Positions 28,051 through 36,378 of a stretch of DNA of 53,021 nucleotides are shown one piece after another. The translations under genes and the position numbers were made by a program. Numbering within the stretch: position 1 is the first letter of the stretch; every line of letters starts with the position of its first letter. The notes under the pieces are model-generated. The model saw only the letters and a program-made list of their open reading frames with translations, was not told where the DNA came from and ran no database searches. Origin of the DNA: Legionellales bacterium (GTDB taxonomy: Bacteria; Pseudomonadota; Gammaproteobacteria; UBA1113); assembly GCA_002709565.1 (NCBI GenBank), contig PAPY01000036.1, positions 1-53,021 of the forward strand, in the 5' to 3' direction.

Positions 28051-28848
28051 TTAAATCGTTGTCCCTATACGCTGGAATCGAATGCGGTGTTGCTCACTGT
28101 CCCAGCTCATGAATACCCAAAAGGCTCTACCAATAAGATTCTCCTGTGGTGCAAATCCCCAGCTCCGACTATCACCACTGTTATCACGATTGTCCCCCAT
28201 CATGAAATACTGACCTTCAGGCACCGTTACATCAACATCACCAGTCAAACCACCCTCAGGCATGACCAAGATATCATGGACAACCCCATTGAGATCCTCG
28301 GATTTTTTGAGTACCGGCCTATTACCACCATCTGCTGCAGGCTCTTCATCCACCGCAGGGCCTATGAGAGTCTGGGTGGCCTCGATGCCATTAACATATA
28401 ATACCTTGTCCTTATACACAACATGATCCCCTGGCGTACCCACAACCCGTTTTACCAAATCCATTTTGGAATCAAACGGTGCACGAAAAACCACGATATC
28501 GCCAATCTTAGGCTCAGAGATGTTGATAATTTTTTTATTAATTACCGGCAAGCGCAAACCATAGGCATATTGCTGCACGGCAATTAAGTCCCCTGGCATC
28601 ACTGTTGGTTCCAACGACCCAGTCGGTACATGGTAAGGTTGAAAGATAAACGAGCGGATAACCAATACAATCAGGAGTACTGGAAAAAATGATCGGGAAT
28701 ACTCGATGAGCTTTGGCATGGTCGGCGCCTGGGCCACATCAGCGGCTTTTGCCGCCCGCCTACGGGACAACCAGGCGATATCCAACAAACTGATAAGCCC
28801 TGTGAGAATGACCGCCATTGTCAAATAGAAGGCAAAATCAAAATTCAT
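28051..28848 (-). CDS. lepB: Signal peptidase I, first tandem copy
   Basis: 265-aa leader peptidase with the same layout as its neighbour. Ser is in [17 protein letters not shown], Lys in [13 protein letters not shown], and box E is [15 protein letters not shown]. Both copies keep the Ser-Lys dyad and have Leu after the Ser where Met is usual. Signal peptidase I cleaves signal peptides of exported proteins on the periplasmic side. Its start overlaps the lepA stop by 4 bases. Confidence 0.92.
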   Translation of the reverse strand: MNFDFAFYLTMAVILTGLISLLDIAWLSRRRAAKAADVAQAPTMPKLIEYSRSFFPVLLIVLVIRSFIFQPYHVPTGSLEPTVMPGDLIAVQQYAYGLRLPVINKKIINISEPKIGDIVVFRAPFDSKMDLVKRVVGTPGDHVVYKDKVLYVNGIEATQTLIGPAVDEEPAADGGNRPVLKKSEDLNGVVHDILVMPEGGLTGDVDVTVPEGQYFMMGDNRDNSGDSRSWGFAPQENLIGRAFWVFMSWDSEQHRIRFQRIGTTI

Positions 28849-30641
28849 TTTTTCTTCTCCACTTTTAGCACTGCAAGAAACGCTTCTTGGGGAATTTCGA
28901 CGCGGCCGATTTGTTTCATGCGTTTTTTGCCGGCTTTTTGTTTCTCGAGCAGTTTACGTTTACGAGTAATATCACCGCCGTAACATTTTGCCGTGACATT
29001 CTTGCGCATCGCCTTGACGGTTTGACGAGCAATAATTTGTGAACCGATGGCAGCTTGAATAGCCACATCAAACATTTGTCGTGGAATGATGTCTTTCATA
29101 CGTTCCGTTAATTCACGGCCCCGCTGTTGAACGTTGTCCTTGTGGACAATCAATGCCAGTGCGTCAACTTTATCACCGTTAATTAAAATATCCATCTTCA
29201 CTAAATTGGCCGGTTGAAAGCGCTCGAAAGTATAATCCAATGATGCATAACCGCGGCTGACGGATTTCAACCGGTCAAAGAAATCTAGCACCACTTCGCT
29301 CATAGGGATTTCGTAACTTAACGATACTTGATTACCCACATAAAGCATTTTGGTTTGTACACCGCGCTTTTCGATACACAAGCTTATGACATTCCCGATA
29401 TAATCATGGGGCACTAAAATATTCGCCAATACGATAGGCTCACGCATTTGTTTAATGGTAGCAGGCGGCGGTAGCTTGGATGGACTGTCCACCGTCACCA
29501 CTTCACCTTTAGTGGTTTCTACTTCGTAAATTACCGTGGGTGCGGTGGTGATTAAATCGAGATCATACTCCCGCTCGAGGCGTTCTTGGATGATTTCCAT
29601 GTGCAACATACCGAGGAAGCCGCAACGAAAACCAAAACCTAAGGCATCTGACGACTCAGGCTCGTAATGTAATGACGCGTCATTCAAACACAACTTACCC
29701 AAGGCTTCACGAAAACTTTCATAATCATCCGCACTGACCGGGAATAGTCCGGCAAATACTTTCGGTTGCACTTGCTGAAAACCCGGCAAAGGCTCACTAG
29801 CACCGTGATTAGTGAGTGTTATGGTATCCCCCACTGGAGCACCATGAATATCTTTGATACCCGCCACCACAAAGCCCACTTCACCTGCAGACAGTACGCC
29901 CTGATCGGTTAATTTCGGGGTAAAGATCCCCATCTTTGTGACCTCGTAACTGCGGCCGGTGGACATGACTTTGATTTTGTCGCGGTGTTTCAAGGTGCCA
30001 TTCTTAACTCGCACAAGGGATACCACACCAAGGTAACTATCAAACCAGGAATCTATAATCAGGGCTTGCAAGGGTGCATCCGGACAGCCTTCGGGCGCAG
30101 GGATAGTATGGACCAAGGCTTCTAATAAATCCTCCACACCTAAACCGGTCTTCGCGCTGACGTTTAACGCATGGTCGGCTTCGATACCGATAATATCTTC
30201 GATTTCTTGGATGACTCGTTCCGGCTCTGCCTGGGGCAAGTCAATTTTGTTTAGTACCGGCAAGACTTCTAAGCCTTGCTCAATAGCGGTGTAACACACT
30301 GCCACAGTTTGTGCTTCTACCCCTTGGCCAGCATCCACCACCAACAACGCACCTTCACAAGCCGATAGGGATCGCGACACTTCGTAACTGAAATCCACGT
30401 GTCCAGGCGTATCAATGAAGTTTAATTGGTAAGTGACGCCATCTTTGGCAGTGTAATTCAAGGTGACACTTTGTGCCTTGATAGTGATCCCTCGTTCCCG
30501 CTCAATATCCATAGAGTCCAGGACTTGATCCGCCATCTCCCGCTCACTCAAGCCGCCACACATTTGGATAAAGCGATCCGCTAAGGTGGACTTACCGTGG
30601 TCAATATGAGCAATAATAGAAAAGTTACGAATGTGATTCAT
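28845..30641 (-). CDS. lepA: Elongation factor 4 (LepA)
   Basis: 598-aa translational GTPase. G1 is [13 protein letters not shown]3 DTPGHVDF, G4 NKIDLP; the C-terminal LepA-specific domain ends with [20 protein letters not shown] and the KKR-rich tail. Length is standard. It back-translocates stalled ribosomes and helps 30S maturation. It leads the lepA-lepB-lepB-DUF4845-rnc-era-recO operon. Confidence 0.97.
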   Translation of the reverse strand: MNHIRNFSIIAHIDHGKSTLADRFIQMCGGLSEREMADQVLDSMDIERERGITIKAQSVTLNYTAKDGVTYQLNFIDTPGHVDFSYEVSRSLSACEGALLVVDAGQGVEAQTVAVCYTAIEQGLEVLPVLNKIDLPQAEPERVIQEIEDIIGIEADHALNVSAKTGLGVEDLLEALVHTIPAPEGCPDAPLQALIIDSWFDSYLGVVSLVRVKNGTLKHRDKIKVMSTGRSYEVTKMGIFTPKLTDQGVLSAGEVGFVVAGIKDIHGAPVGDTITLTNHGASEPLPGFQQVQPKVFAGLFPVSADDYESFREALGKLCLNDASLHYEPESSDALGFGFRCGFLGMLHMEIIQERLEREYDLDLITTAPTVIYEVETTKGEVVTVDSPSKLPPPATIKQMREPIVLANILVPHDYIGNVISLCIEKRGVQTKMLYVGNQVSLSYEIPMSEVVLDFFDRLKSVSRGYASLDYTFERFQPANLVKMDILINGDKVDALALIVHKDNVQQRGRELTERMKDIIPRQMFDVAIQAAIGSQIIARQTVKAMRKNVTAKCYGGDITRKRKLLEKQKAGKKRMKQIGRVEIPQEAFLAVLKVEKKK

Positions 30642-30691
30642 TAATACCGTTGTTCGATGATCTAAAAGGAAGGAATTCTAGCGCATTTTGC

Positions 30692-31708
30692 TTACAATGA
30701 ATACGGCAAATCCAAACCCTGTAGGGATTTTGTGCCGTCCTTGTCTAAAAAGTAATCTGTTTGGGCCTGATAATTTTTGATAACCGCCAACAACTCTTGC
30801 TGACCCTGTTCATTGATCGCACAATCAATCACCACACCCACTTCTTGTTCAGAAAAAACACTATCACCTGGCGCTAACGTTGGGAGCACTTCCTGACTCA
30901 CTAAACGGTACATCCGCTGTTTTACTTTGCCCAAATAATGGGTCCTGGCAATGATTTCCTGTCCTGTATAACAGCCCTTCGTGAAACTGACACCACCAAC
31001 CAGATCATAATTGATATTGTGAGGCGTAAAACTCAAACTGGTGGCCGGATAAATACTCGCAATGCCATGACGAATTTGCTGCAGCCGCCAAACACTTTCA
31101 CTCACCGCCGTACTGTGCTGACATAGATGCGCCCACACCGCGGTTAACTCTGAGGCGTTTCCCCATATTTCGTAAGCGCTGTTGTCATCTTCCATGCAAA
31201 CAACGACACTGTTATCGTATTCCATCAACTGGCCCTGTTGAGCGGGCACATCATGATAGTGCGCCCGCAAATGTTGACCACAATGTTCACCGTGATAACC
31301 AATCCCTACCCAGTCACTGGTCGTTAACGAGACTTGCGAAAACATGGCATATTTTTTTAGGCTGTCGATAAGAGTGTCGCACATTGCTAAAGGCAGACGC
31401 AGGTAATAACCGTCGTCAACTGTCATTAACAAAAAATTCGCCAACACCCGGCCTTTATGATTACAGTGACAACCTAAGTGGCTATGATGTTGCGACAATG
31501 CCTCAACATCACAAGTTAATTGCCCTTGCAAAAAACGCTTAGCATCAGGGCCTGAAATTTTGACTAAACGATAAGACGCTAAGGGAGCAACAACATAGCC
31601 CTCAATCAAGGCTTGGGCCTCTGCCGCCGGCTCTAAAAAACCTAATTCACCTGACGGCAGTTGTTTGCCGCCGAGGGTCCCTAAAAAATCTTGCCATTGA
31701 TCAGTCAT
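30692..31708 (-). CDS. ygfZ: Folate-binding Fe-S cluster repair/tRNA modification protein YgfZ
   Basis: 338-aa aminomethyltransferase-fold protein. KGCYTGQEIIARTHYLGKVK is the YgfZ signature with its conserved Cys, preceded by YDLVGGVSFTKG. YgfZ supports Fe-S enzymes such as MiaB using tetrahydrofolate. It is divergent from sdhE (42 bases apart), a common arrangement in gammaproteobacteria. Confidence 0.92.
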   Translation of the reverse strand: MTDQWQDFLGTLGGKQLPSGELGFLEPAAEAQALIEGYVVAPLASYRLVKISGPDAKRFLQGQLTCDVEALSQHHSHLGCHCNHKGRVLANFLLMTVDDGYYLRLPLAMCDTLIDSLKKYAMFSQVSLTTSDWVGIGYHGEHCGQHLRAHYHDVPAQQGQLMEYDNSVVVCMEDDNSAYEIWGNASELTAVWAHLCQHSTAVSESVWRLQQIRHGIASIYPATSLSFTPHNINYDLVGGVSFTKGCYTGQEIIARTHYLGKVKQRMYRLVSQEVLPTLAPGDSVFSEQEVGVVIDCAINEQGQQELLAVIKNYQAQTDYFLDKDGTKSLQGLDLPYSL

Positions 31709-31750
31709 GGCGCTATGCTCGTAGTCAATATTGAATGAAGGCTATTATCC

Positions 31751-32005
31751 ATGAATAATCCCCAACACGCAAAGCTACTCTGGCGTTGCCGCCGGGGCAT
31801 GCTTGAACTCGACTTGATGTTGATCCCATTCGCTGAACAAGAGTTCCCCAACTTGAGCCCTGAAGAACAAGCCACCTTCGAGGAATTACTCACCGCCACC
31901 GATCCGGAATTATTCAGTTGGTTGACAGACAACGGCACGCCCGATAACCCGAAGTTTGCCGCCCTCATCCAACGGATCCGCGCCCATGCCCGCGAACAGC
32001 ATTGA
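31751..32005 (+). CDS. sdhE: Succinate dehydrogenase flavinylation factor SdhE
   Basis: 84-aa protein with LLWRCRRGMLELDLML, containing the RGxxE motif needed for covalent FAD attachment to SdhA, and a C-terminal acidic helix (EELLTATDPELFSWL). AAGG precedes the ATG. The stop lies inside the next gene (20-base overlap with ygfX). Confidence 0.92.
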   Translation: MNNPQHAKLLWRCRRGMLELDLMLIPFAEQEFPNLSPEEQATFEELLTATDPELFSWLTDNGTPDNPKFAALIQRIRAHAREQH

Positions 32006-32429
32006 GCTCACACCCTCAGCCTGGTTACGCTTTTGGTTGCTGTTGAGTCATGGTGTGACATTTGTGCTGGTACTAGTATGTCTGGGTTGCGGTTGGCTAC
32101 ACTGGAGCTTAGCCGGTACAGGACTCTTATTTACACTTGTGCATTTTTATGTCAGCTGGCGTCGTCAGCAGGATCCCAGACGCCTAACCCACGTTGGCTT
32201 CAACCCTACAGGACTGTGGGAATTCGCCCAAGCTGATGGCCAAGAGCTGAAGTGTCGCTTAACAACCAAGCCCCAGCTCCACACAAGCCTATTCTTGTTG
32301 CTACACTTTAGAGACAGTGCGAGGCAAAGCAAACGGGTAATGATTTGCCGCGACAGTATGACATTAACACACTACAAAAGCATAATACGTAAGCTCGGGG
32401 ACAGTCATGACCAAACTATCCGAAGATGA
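31986..32429 (+). CDS. ygfX: YgfX/CptA-like membrane protein
   Basis: 147-aa protein from ATG 31986 (MPANSIELTPSAWLRFWLLL). Two transmembrane segments near the N-terminus (about 15-55) are followed by a basic cytoplasmic domain with FNPTGLWEF and DSMTLTHYKSIIRKL. It is the usual partner of SdhE; in E. coli it was described as toxin CptA and also as an SdhE partner. The start is chosen because it gives the family N-terminus; an upstream ATG at 31956 would overlap sdhE more deeply. Confidence 0.78.
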   Translation: MPANSIELTPSAWLRFWLLLSHGVTFVLVLVCLGCGWLHWSLAGTGLLFTLVHFYVSWRRQQDPRRLTHVGFNPTGLWEFAQADGQELKCRLTTKPQLHTSLFLLLHFRDSARQSKRVMICRDSMTLTHYKSIIRKLGDSHDQTIRR

Positions 32430-33000
32430 AGCAGCCGTTGAACATAAGCTCATCGAGCTCGCCCAAGATGGCGATGAAGAGGCTTTTGCTGAGCTCGTGC
32501 AAAACTACCGCATCAAAGTCGAAAAAATCATTGGTCGTTATGTTGATGACGAAGCGGAAGTTCATGATTTACGCCAAGAAGTCTTCATTCGCGTGTTTCG
32601 CGCATTACCAAAGTTTCGCGGTGATAGTTCATTTTATACCTGGCTTTACCGTGTCACTATCAATGCCGCCAAAAATTACTTACTCGCCAAAAGCCGCCAC
32701 CCGCCAATAACGGACATTGATTTTGAAAATGCCGAGCTTTACTTCACCAGTAAAGTACCTCATGAAACCGGCTCTCCAGAACGAATGATGATCTCCCGTG
32801 AGCTGGAAGACCGGGTCTTTGATGTGATGGACAAACTCAGCGACGATTTGCGCATTGCCTTTATCCTCAGAGAAGTGGAAGGTTTAAGCTATGATGATAT
32901 TGCCGACATCATGGACTGCCCTGTCGGCACCATCCGCTCCCGCATCTTCCGCGCCCGGGAAGTCATCAATAATGAACTACAAAAAGCGCAGAAGAAGTAA
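32407..33000 (+). CDS. rpoE: Extracytoplasmic-function sigma factor RpoE
   Basis: 197-aa ECF sigma factor. Region 2 includes DLRQEVFIRVFRALPKFRGD and SFYTWLYRVTINAAKNYL; region 4 has LREVEGLSYDDIADIMDCPV and GTIRSRIFRAREVI. It directs transcription of envelope stress genes. It overlaps the ygfX end by 23 bases. In most gammaproteobacteria rseA and rseB follow directly; here the next gene is the convergent Fic gene, so the anti-sigma factor must be elsewhere or absent. Confidence 0.93.
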   Translation: MTKLSEDEAAVEHKLIELAQDGDEEAFAELVQNYRIKVEKIIGRYVDDEAEVHDLRQEVFIRVFRALPKFRGDSSFYTWLYRVTINAAKNYLLAKSRHPPITDIDFENAELYFTSKVPHETGSPERMMISRELEDRVFDVMDKLSDDLRIAFILREVEGLSYDDIADIMDCPVGTIRSRIFRAREVINNELQKAQKK

Positions 33001-33044
33001 CCCCACTACCTTGCATCATCCCCTGCTTAGCGCGATGCTTAGGG

Positions 33045-33120
33045 AATCGCGCCAAATTGTCGCGATTTTGGCGCGATAACTTGAAATCGCGACAAAATCG
33101 TGCCAGAATCGCGACAAAAT
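33045..33120. repeat. Cluster of AATCGCG-type repeats between rpoE and the Fic gene
   Basis: AATCGCGCCAAAT (33045-33057), AATCGCGACAAAAT (33085-33098) and AATCGCGACAAAAT (33107-33120) are direct copies; ATTTTGGCGCGAT (33065-33077) is an inverted copy that forms a stem with the first (ATCGCGCCAAA with TTTGGCGCGAT around a 10-base loop). The hairpin could help end the two convergent transcripts, though no T-tract follows. The GCGCCAAA core is also the core of the large array on the other side of the Fic gene. Confidence 0.6.
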
Positions 33121-33145
33121 GGGTGAATTGTGAACAACCATCCAT

Positions 33146-34486
33146 TTAAACTGGTTTATTCTTTATCCAAGTCTCAAACTGCTTTGGTTCAATGTCATAA
33201 ATAACAATGTTGTCGCTGTGTAAGTTTCCAATATCATTTTCAACCTCGTGACAAAAAGCTGAACGATGTTCTTTACTCACATTTTCACCTGCCCAAGATT
33301 GAATAAAATCTATAAGTTCTTGACCTTGATAATTCTCAGAGACAATCAGCTTAACTAACAACTTTATTTCATTCTGATACCTAAAACGAATAGGCTTAGG
33401 CTCTTTAATAGACTCCTTAACTTGCTTGTATTGCTTTGCCGATCGTTCATATGCCCAAATAAAAAGATCACGTAATAATTCGACCCGATTTAGTTCATAG
33501 ACAGCCAACAGCCCAGCAACATAATCATCCTTGGGAACATCAATGAATGATAGCGGTGAAAAGTTCTCCCGGATCAGTGGAATATTAGCAGCCAACCTAG
33601 ACACTCGTTTATTCACATCTTCAAATGCCTGTAGATATGGTATGTGAACCATTAAGAAAAATGACTCTTCAAATGGGTCCTCAATTTCCTTAGCTTTATC
33701 TATAATCAGCTGAAAGCACTCTTCAATTACTTGTGGAATTTCAAGAGGTGTATACACGGTACTAGCAACGCCAACCGGAATATTTCGGATCCGACCACAA
33801 GCGGCTAAATTTGATAGTAGACCATTTGAGAGTAATGCATGGATACCAAGAACTACATACTTCGTTAAATCTTCTCTAATATGTTCAACAATGAATTCTA
33901 TTGCAGATCGATGGTTCATGATCATTTGTGCCTCTAAGGCTGCTTTTCCTTCTGCCTTTATCCCTAAATCAATCAGTCGTTTAGTCTCAAGAAGTGAATA
34001 AGTGTTGCCTTCCAATCGGCTTGAATTCCATGACAAATCAATCAAGAGACGATCTAATATGCGTTTAACATATGTGCCAGGTTCTAATTGCTGCTCAAAG
34101 TTACTTCCAATAGCCTTTAAATGTGCGCGCTCCTTCTCTGATAAATAAAATGTCTTATTTGGCTGATAATCTCTTAAAAAATCAACATTATATGGCACAG
34201 GAGCTCGTTGCTGAAGAGGCTGCATTATCTTATTTTTTAACTTTTCTGCTTCATTTGATAAGGGAACCTCAAATTGTTTTTTCTCAATGAAATAACGCCT
34301 GGCACTTTTTTCGCCTACTGATTGAATACTGCCAGACTCTAATAACTCATTGAGTCGTCGGAGAACTGTTCGACGAGCCATAGTCACATCCAGTTCTGCC
34401 ATAATGTCCGCGATCTTTACTCCATCACGACTTCCCCTCAAGATCCGCAATATAGCTTCTTTCTCATCATCAACTTGGTCGCTCAT
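33146..34486 (-). CDS. Fic-domain protein with N-terminal winged helix
   Basis: 446-aa protein. Residues about 8-70 look like a winged HTH (VKIADIMAELDVTMARRTVL, then RRLNELLESGSIQSVGEKSA). The Fic core follows: an inhibitory-type SSRLEGN motif (about 152-158) matching S-x-x-x-E-G, and the active-site loop LQAFEDVNKRVSRL (about 285-298). In standard Fic the loop is HPFxDGNGR/HPFxDGNKR; here Gln replaces the catalytic His and Val the Gly, with another His (HIPY) 4 residues upstream. AMP transfer is therefore uncertain; a DNA-binding regulatory role is plausible. GAGG lies 5 bases before ATG 34486. It is alone on its strand and is bracketed by repeat arrays, beginning 42 bases before its start codon. 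Confidence 0.82.
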   Translation of the reverse strand: MSDQVDDEKEAILRILRGSRDGVKIADIMAELDVTMARRTVLRRLNELLESGSIQSVGEKSARRYFIEKKQFEVPLSNEAEKLKNKIMQPLQQRAPVPYNVDFLRDYQPNKTFYLSEKERAHLKAIGSNFEQQLEPGTYVKRILDRLLIDLSWNSSRLEGNTYSLLETKRLIDLGIKAEGKAALEAQMIMNHRSAIEFIVEHIREDLTKYVVLGIHALLSNGLLSNLAACGRIRNIPVGVASTVYTPLEIPQVIEECFQLIIDKAKEIEDPFEESFFLMVHIPYLQAFEDVNKRVSRLAANIPLIRENFSPLSFIDVPKDDYVAGLLAVYELNRVELLRDLFIWAYERSAKQYKQVKESIKEPKPIRFRYQNEIKLLVKLIVSENYQGQELIDFIQSWAGENVSKEHRSAFCHEVENDIGNLHSDNIVIYDIEPKQFETWIKNKPV

Positions 34487-34527
34487 TAGGCCTCACTTAC
34501 ATAATCTTATGTCTAATAGCGCTTTTT

Positions 34528-34892
34528 ACGCCATGTCTGAATTTTACGCCACTTACGCCAAACTTCAAGGTTTTACGCCAAACCTAAGTTTTTTGCGCCA
34601 AAGCCCAATTCTTTGCGCCAAATCCCAATTCTTTGCGCCAAATCAGGTTTTTTTGCGCCACATTGGATTTTTGCGCCACTTGCGCCAAATCAGGGGTTTT
34701 TGCGCCAAATCCTAATTCTTTGCGCCAAACCCCAATTCTTTGCGCCAAATCCCAATTCTTTGCGCCAAATCCCAATTCTTTGCGCCAAATCCGAGTTTTT
34801 TACGCCACATTGGATTTTTGCGCCACTTGCGCCAAATCAGGGGTTTTTGCGCCAAATCCCAATTCTTTGCGCCAAATTGAGCCTTTGCGCCA
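34528..34892. repeat. Phased array of 21 [A/G]CGCCA motifs (TTTGCGCCAAA-type)
   Basis: The hexamer ACGCCA or GCGCCA occurs 21 times in the same direction, starting at 34528, 34546, 34555, 34575, 34595, 34615, 34635, 34655, 34673, 34682, 34702, 34722, 34742, 34762, 34782, 34802, 34820, 34829, 34849, 34869 and 34887. The steps are 18, 9, five of 20, 18, 9, six of 20, 18, 9, 20, 20, 18. The commonest unit is GCGCCAAATCCCAATTCTTT. TTTG and CAAA around the centre make an 11-base near-palindrome. T-runs before each copy are also phased. It lies upstream of the Fic gene, which reads away from it. Confidence 0.9.
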
Positions 34893-34925
34893 CTTTTTCG
34901 AGTTTTTCGCGTTGAACCGGCTTTT

Positions 34926-35045
34926 CGCACCAGAGCTATTTTTGATGCAGAAAAGGGTAAAAAATTAACGAAAAAGCGGAATGTATATGCAATACCTGAG
35001 CATTTTGAGTTGATTTTTTACCCTTTTATGCGCAAGACTGGTGCG
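34926..35045. repeat. 120-bp two-part inverted repeat (possible MITE or remnant)
   Basis: Outer arms CGCACCAG (34926-34933) and CTGGTGCG (35038-35045) are perfect complements. Inner arms AAAAGGGTAAAAAAT (34951-34965) and ATTTTTTACCCTTTT (35013-35027) are a perfect 15-base inverted repeat. The arms are separated by 17 bases on the left and 10 on the right, with 47 bases in the centre. No transposase is encoded. This stretch, the array to its left and the hairpin to its right fill the 608-base gap between the Fic and glycosyltransferase genes; no gene is seen in it. Confidence 0.7.
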
Positions 35046-35062
35046 GAATGTCGGATATGAGC

Positions 35063-35086
35063 AGTCACCCCAGGGTTGGGGTGACT
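35063..35086. terminator. Hairpin downstream of the TPR-glycosyltransferase gene
   Basis: AGTCACCCCA and TGGGGTGACT form a perfect 10-bp stem with loop GGGT, 9 bases after the minus-strand stop codon. No T-tract follows on either strand, so termination efficiency is uncertain. Confidence 0.5.
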
Positions 35087-35094
35087 ATATATGC

Positions 35095-36267
35095 TTACTT
35101 ATGATAATGCCGAAGTGCAGCAATCACGTCGGTGATGACAGATTCCCAGTCGCCGACCATGTGTTGGCGAAAGAGACGGGTATTAGGATACCAAGGAGTA
35201 TCTTCCCACTCCAGACGCCAGCGCCAATCCGGCACGAAGGGTAACAGCATCCAGACCGCTTTACCCAAGGCACCAGCCAAATGAGCCGTGGCGGTATCCA
35301 CAGCAATGATCAAATCAAGATTTGAAATACAGGCCGCTGTGTGTTGAAAGTCTTTTAGACGTTCATGAATATCAATCACAGTGTCCGTATTCTCAAGGAT
35401 CTTGACTTCTTTTTGGTTAAGATCTTTGTGCAAGTTATAAAACTGCACACCAGGCACTTTAAAGATATCTTGAAAAATTTCTAGCGGGCACGTGCCACTT
35501 TGATGATAAGGATTATCCGGATTACGGGACCATACCACACCAACACGCATGCGTTTGTGTTTAGCGAAATATTTTTGCCAACGGGTACGTAAATTATGCG
35601 AGACCTTGAGGTAAGGAATTTCGCCAGGGATCGAAAATGCATCCGTTTGAAATAACCGAGGCAAGGCTAACATCGGTAAATGATAATCAAACTCAGGCAA
35701 CTCCTCGCCGCGAGAGTAAACTTCATCCACCTCATGCATCAAACCGACAATTTTGCGTAATTCTGGTTGGCATTCAACAACAACACGCCCACCCTTAGCT
35801 TTAACCAAAGGGATAAAACGGCAAAAATTTAAGGTATCCGATAACCGCTGGGTTGCATGTAATAAGACGGTTTTGTCAGCAAACCCTTGCCCTTCCCAGA
35901 ATGGTTGGCTAAATTCACGGGCTCGTGCCGGACTTTTGTAGCGCCATTCGTATTCCGGCCAACCTTCCGTATAATTGCCTTGTAGTAAATGCAAGATCCC
36001 CAGATTGCCATGGGCCTCAGCATTGTCCGGATCAAGTAAAATGGCTTGTTTAAACAGCGCCATTGCTTCATCGTATTGTCCCAATGAATGTAACGCCATG
36101 CCCATACCTACCATGGCATTAGCGTCTTTAGGATCACGTTCTAATTCCGATTGAAAGTGGGCTAAAGCCTCGTGGAGTTTCCCCTGGCTAACCAGCTCTG
36201 CTCCCTCCCCCAGATGTTCGATACCATGACGAACATCGGTTGATAGCGATTCCTGTAGTTGTTCCAT
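35095..36267 (-). CDS. TPR-repeat glycosyltransferase-like protein
   Basis: 390-aa protein. Residues about 20-125 hold tetratricopeptide repeats (ALAHFQSELERDPKDANAMV, then ALFKQAILLDPDNAEAHGNL and EGWPEYEWRY). The remainder matches the TPR-linked heptosyltransferase-like (GT-B) domain: LLHATQRLSDTLNFCRFIPL in place of the usual QRLGDTLQFVRY, VGVVWSRNPDNPYH, and DLIIAVDTATAHLAGALGK near the C-terminus. Members are thought to glycosylate surface structures or proteins; donor and acceptor are unknown here. AGGAT lies about 8 bases before the ATG. It is a single gene ahead of a hairpin. Confidence 0.8.
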   Translation of the reverse strand: MEQLQESLSTDVRHGIEHLGEGAELVSQGKLHEALAHFQSELERDPKDANAMVGMGMALHSLGQYDEAMALFKQAILLDPDNAEAHGNLGILHLLQGNYTEGWPEYEWRYKSPARAREFSQPFWEGQGFADKTVLLHATQRLSDTLNFCRFIPLVKAKGGRVVVECQPELRKIVGLMHEVDEVYSRGEELPEFDYHLPMLALPRLFQTDAFSIPGEIPYLKVSHNLRTRWQKYFAKHKRMRVGVVWSRNPDNPYHQSGTCPLEIFQDIFKVPGVQFYNLHKDLNQKEVKILENTDTVIDIHERLKDFQHTAACISNLDLIIAVDTATAHLAGALGKAVWMLLPFVPDWRWRLEWEDTPWYPNTRLFRQHMVGDWESVITDVIAALRHYHK

Positions 36268-36378
36268 TGCAATATCCTGTTATTGACTGTCTATCTCATT
36301 GTTTCATCGAAATTGCGGTATGTTTAACCGCATGCTCGGTGTCTAGGACAACAAGCGGATCCCTGTAAGTTGTGTGCG

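Noticed and set aside
34528-34892. CRISPR array
   Set aside because: The repeated core is only 6-11 bases, the intervening 14 bases are near-identical rather than unique spacers, and no cas genes are present.
34528-34892. TTTGGCGC similarity to eukaryotic E2F sites
   Set aside because: The complement of the core fits TTTSSCGC, but such a short match is expected in any GCGCCAAA repeat, and there is no evidence the DNA meets a host factor.
34584-34968. Overlapping repeat-rich open frames on both strands
   Set aside because: They arise because the 20-bp repeat lacks stop codons in several frames; translations are periodic and have no ribosome site.
34528-35045. Iteron-type plasmid replication origin
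   Set aside because: There is no Rep gene, no DnaA box that I can find, and the flanks are ordinary chromosomal genes. Kept only as a remote idea.
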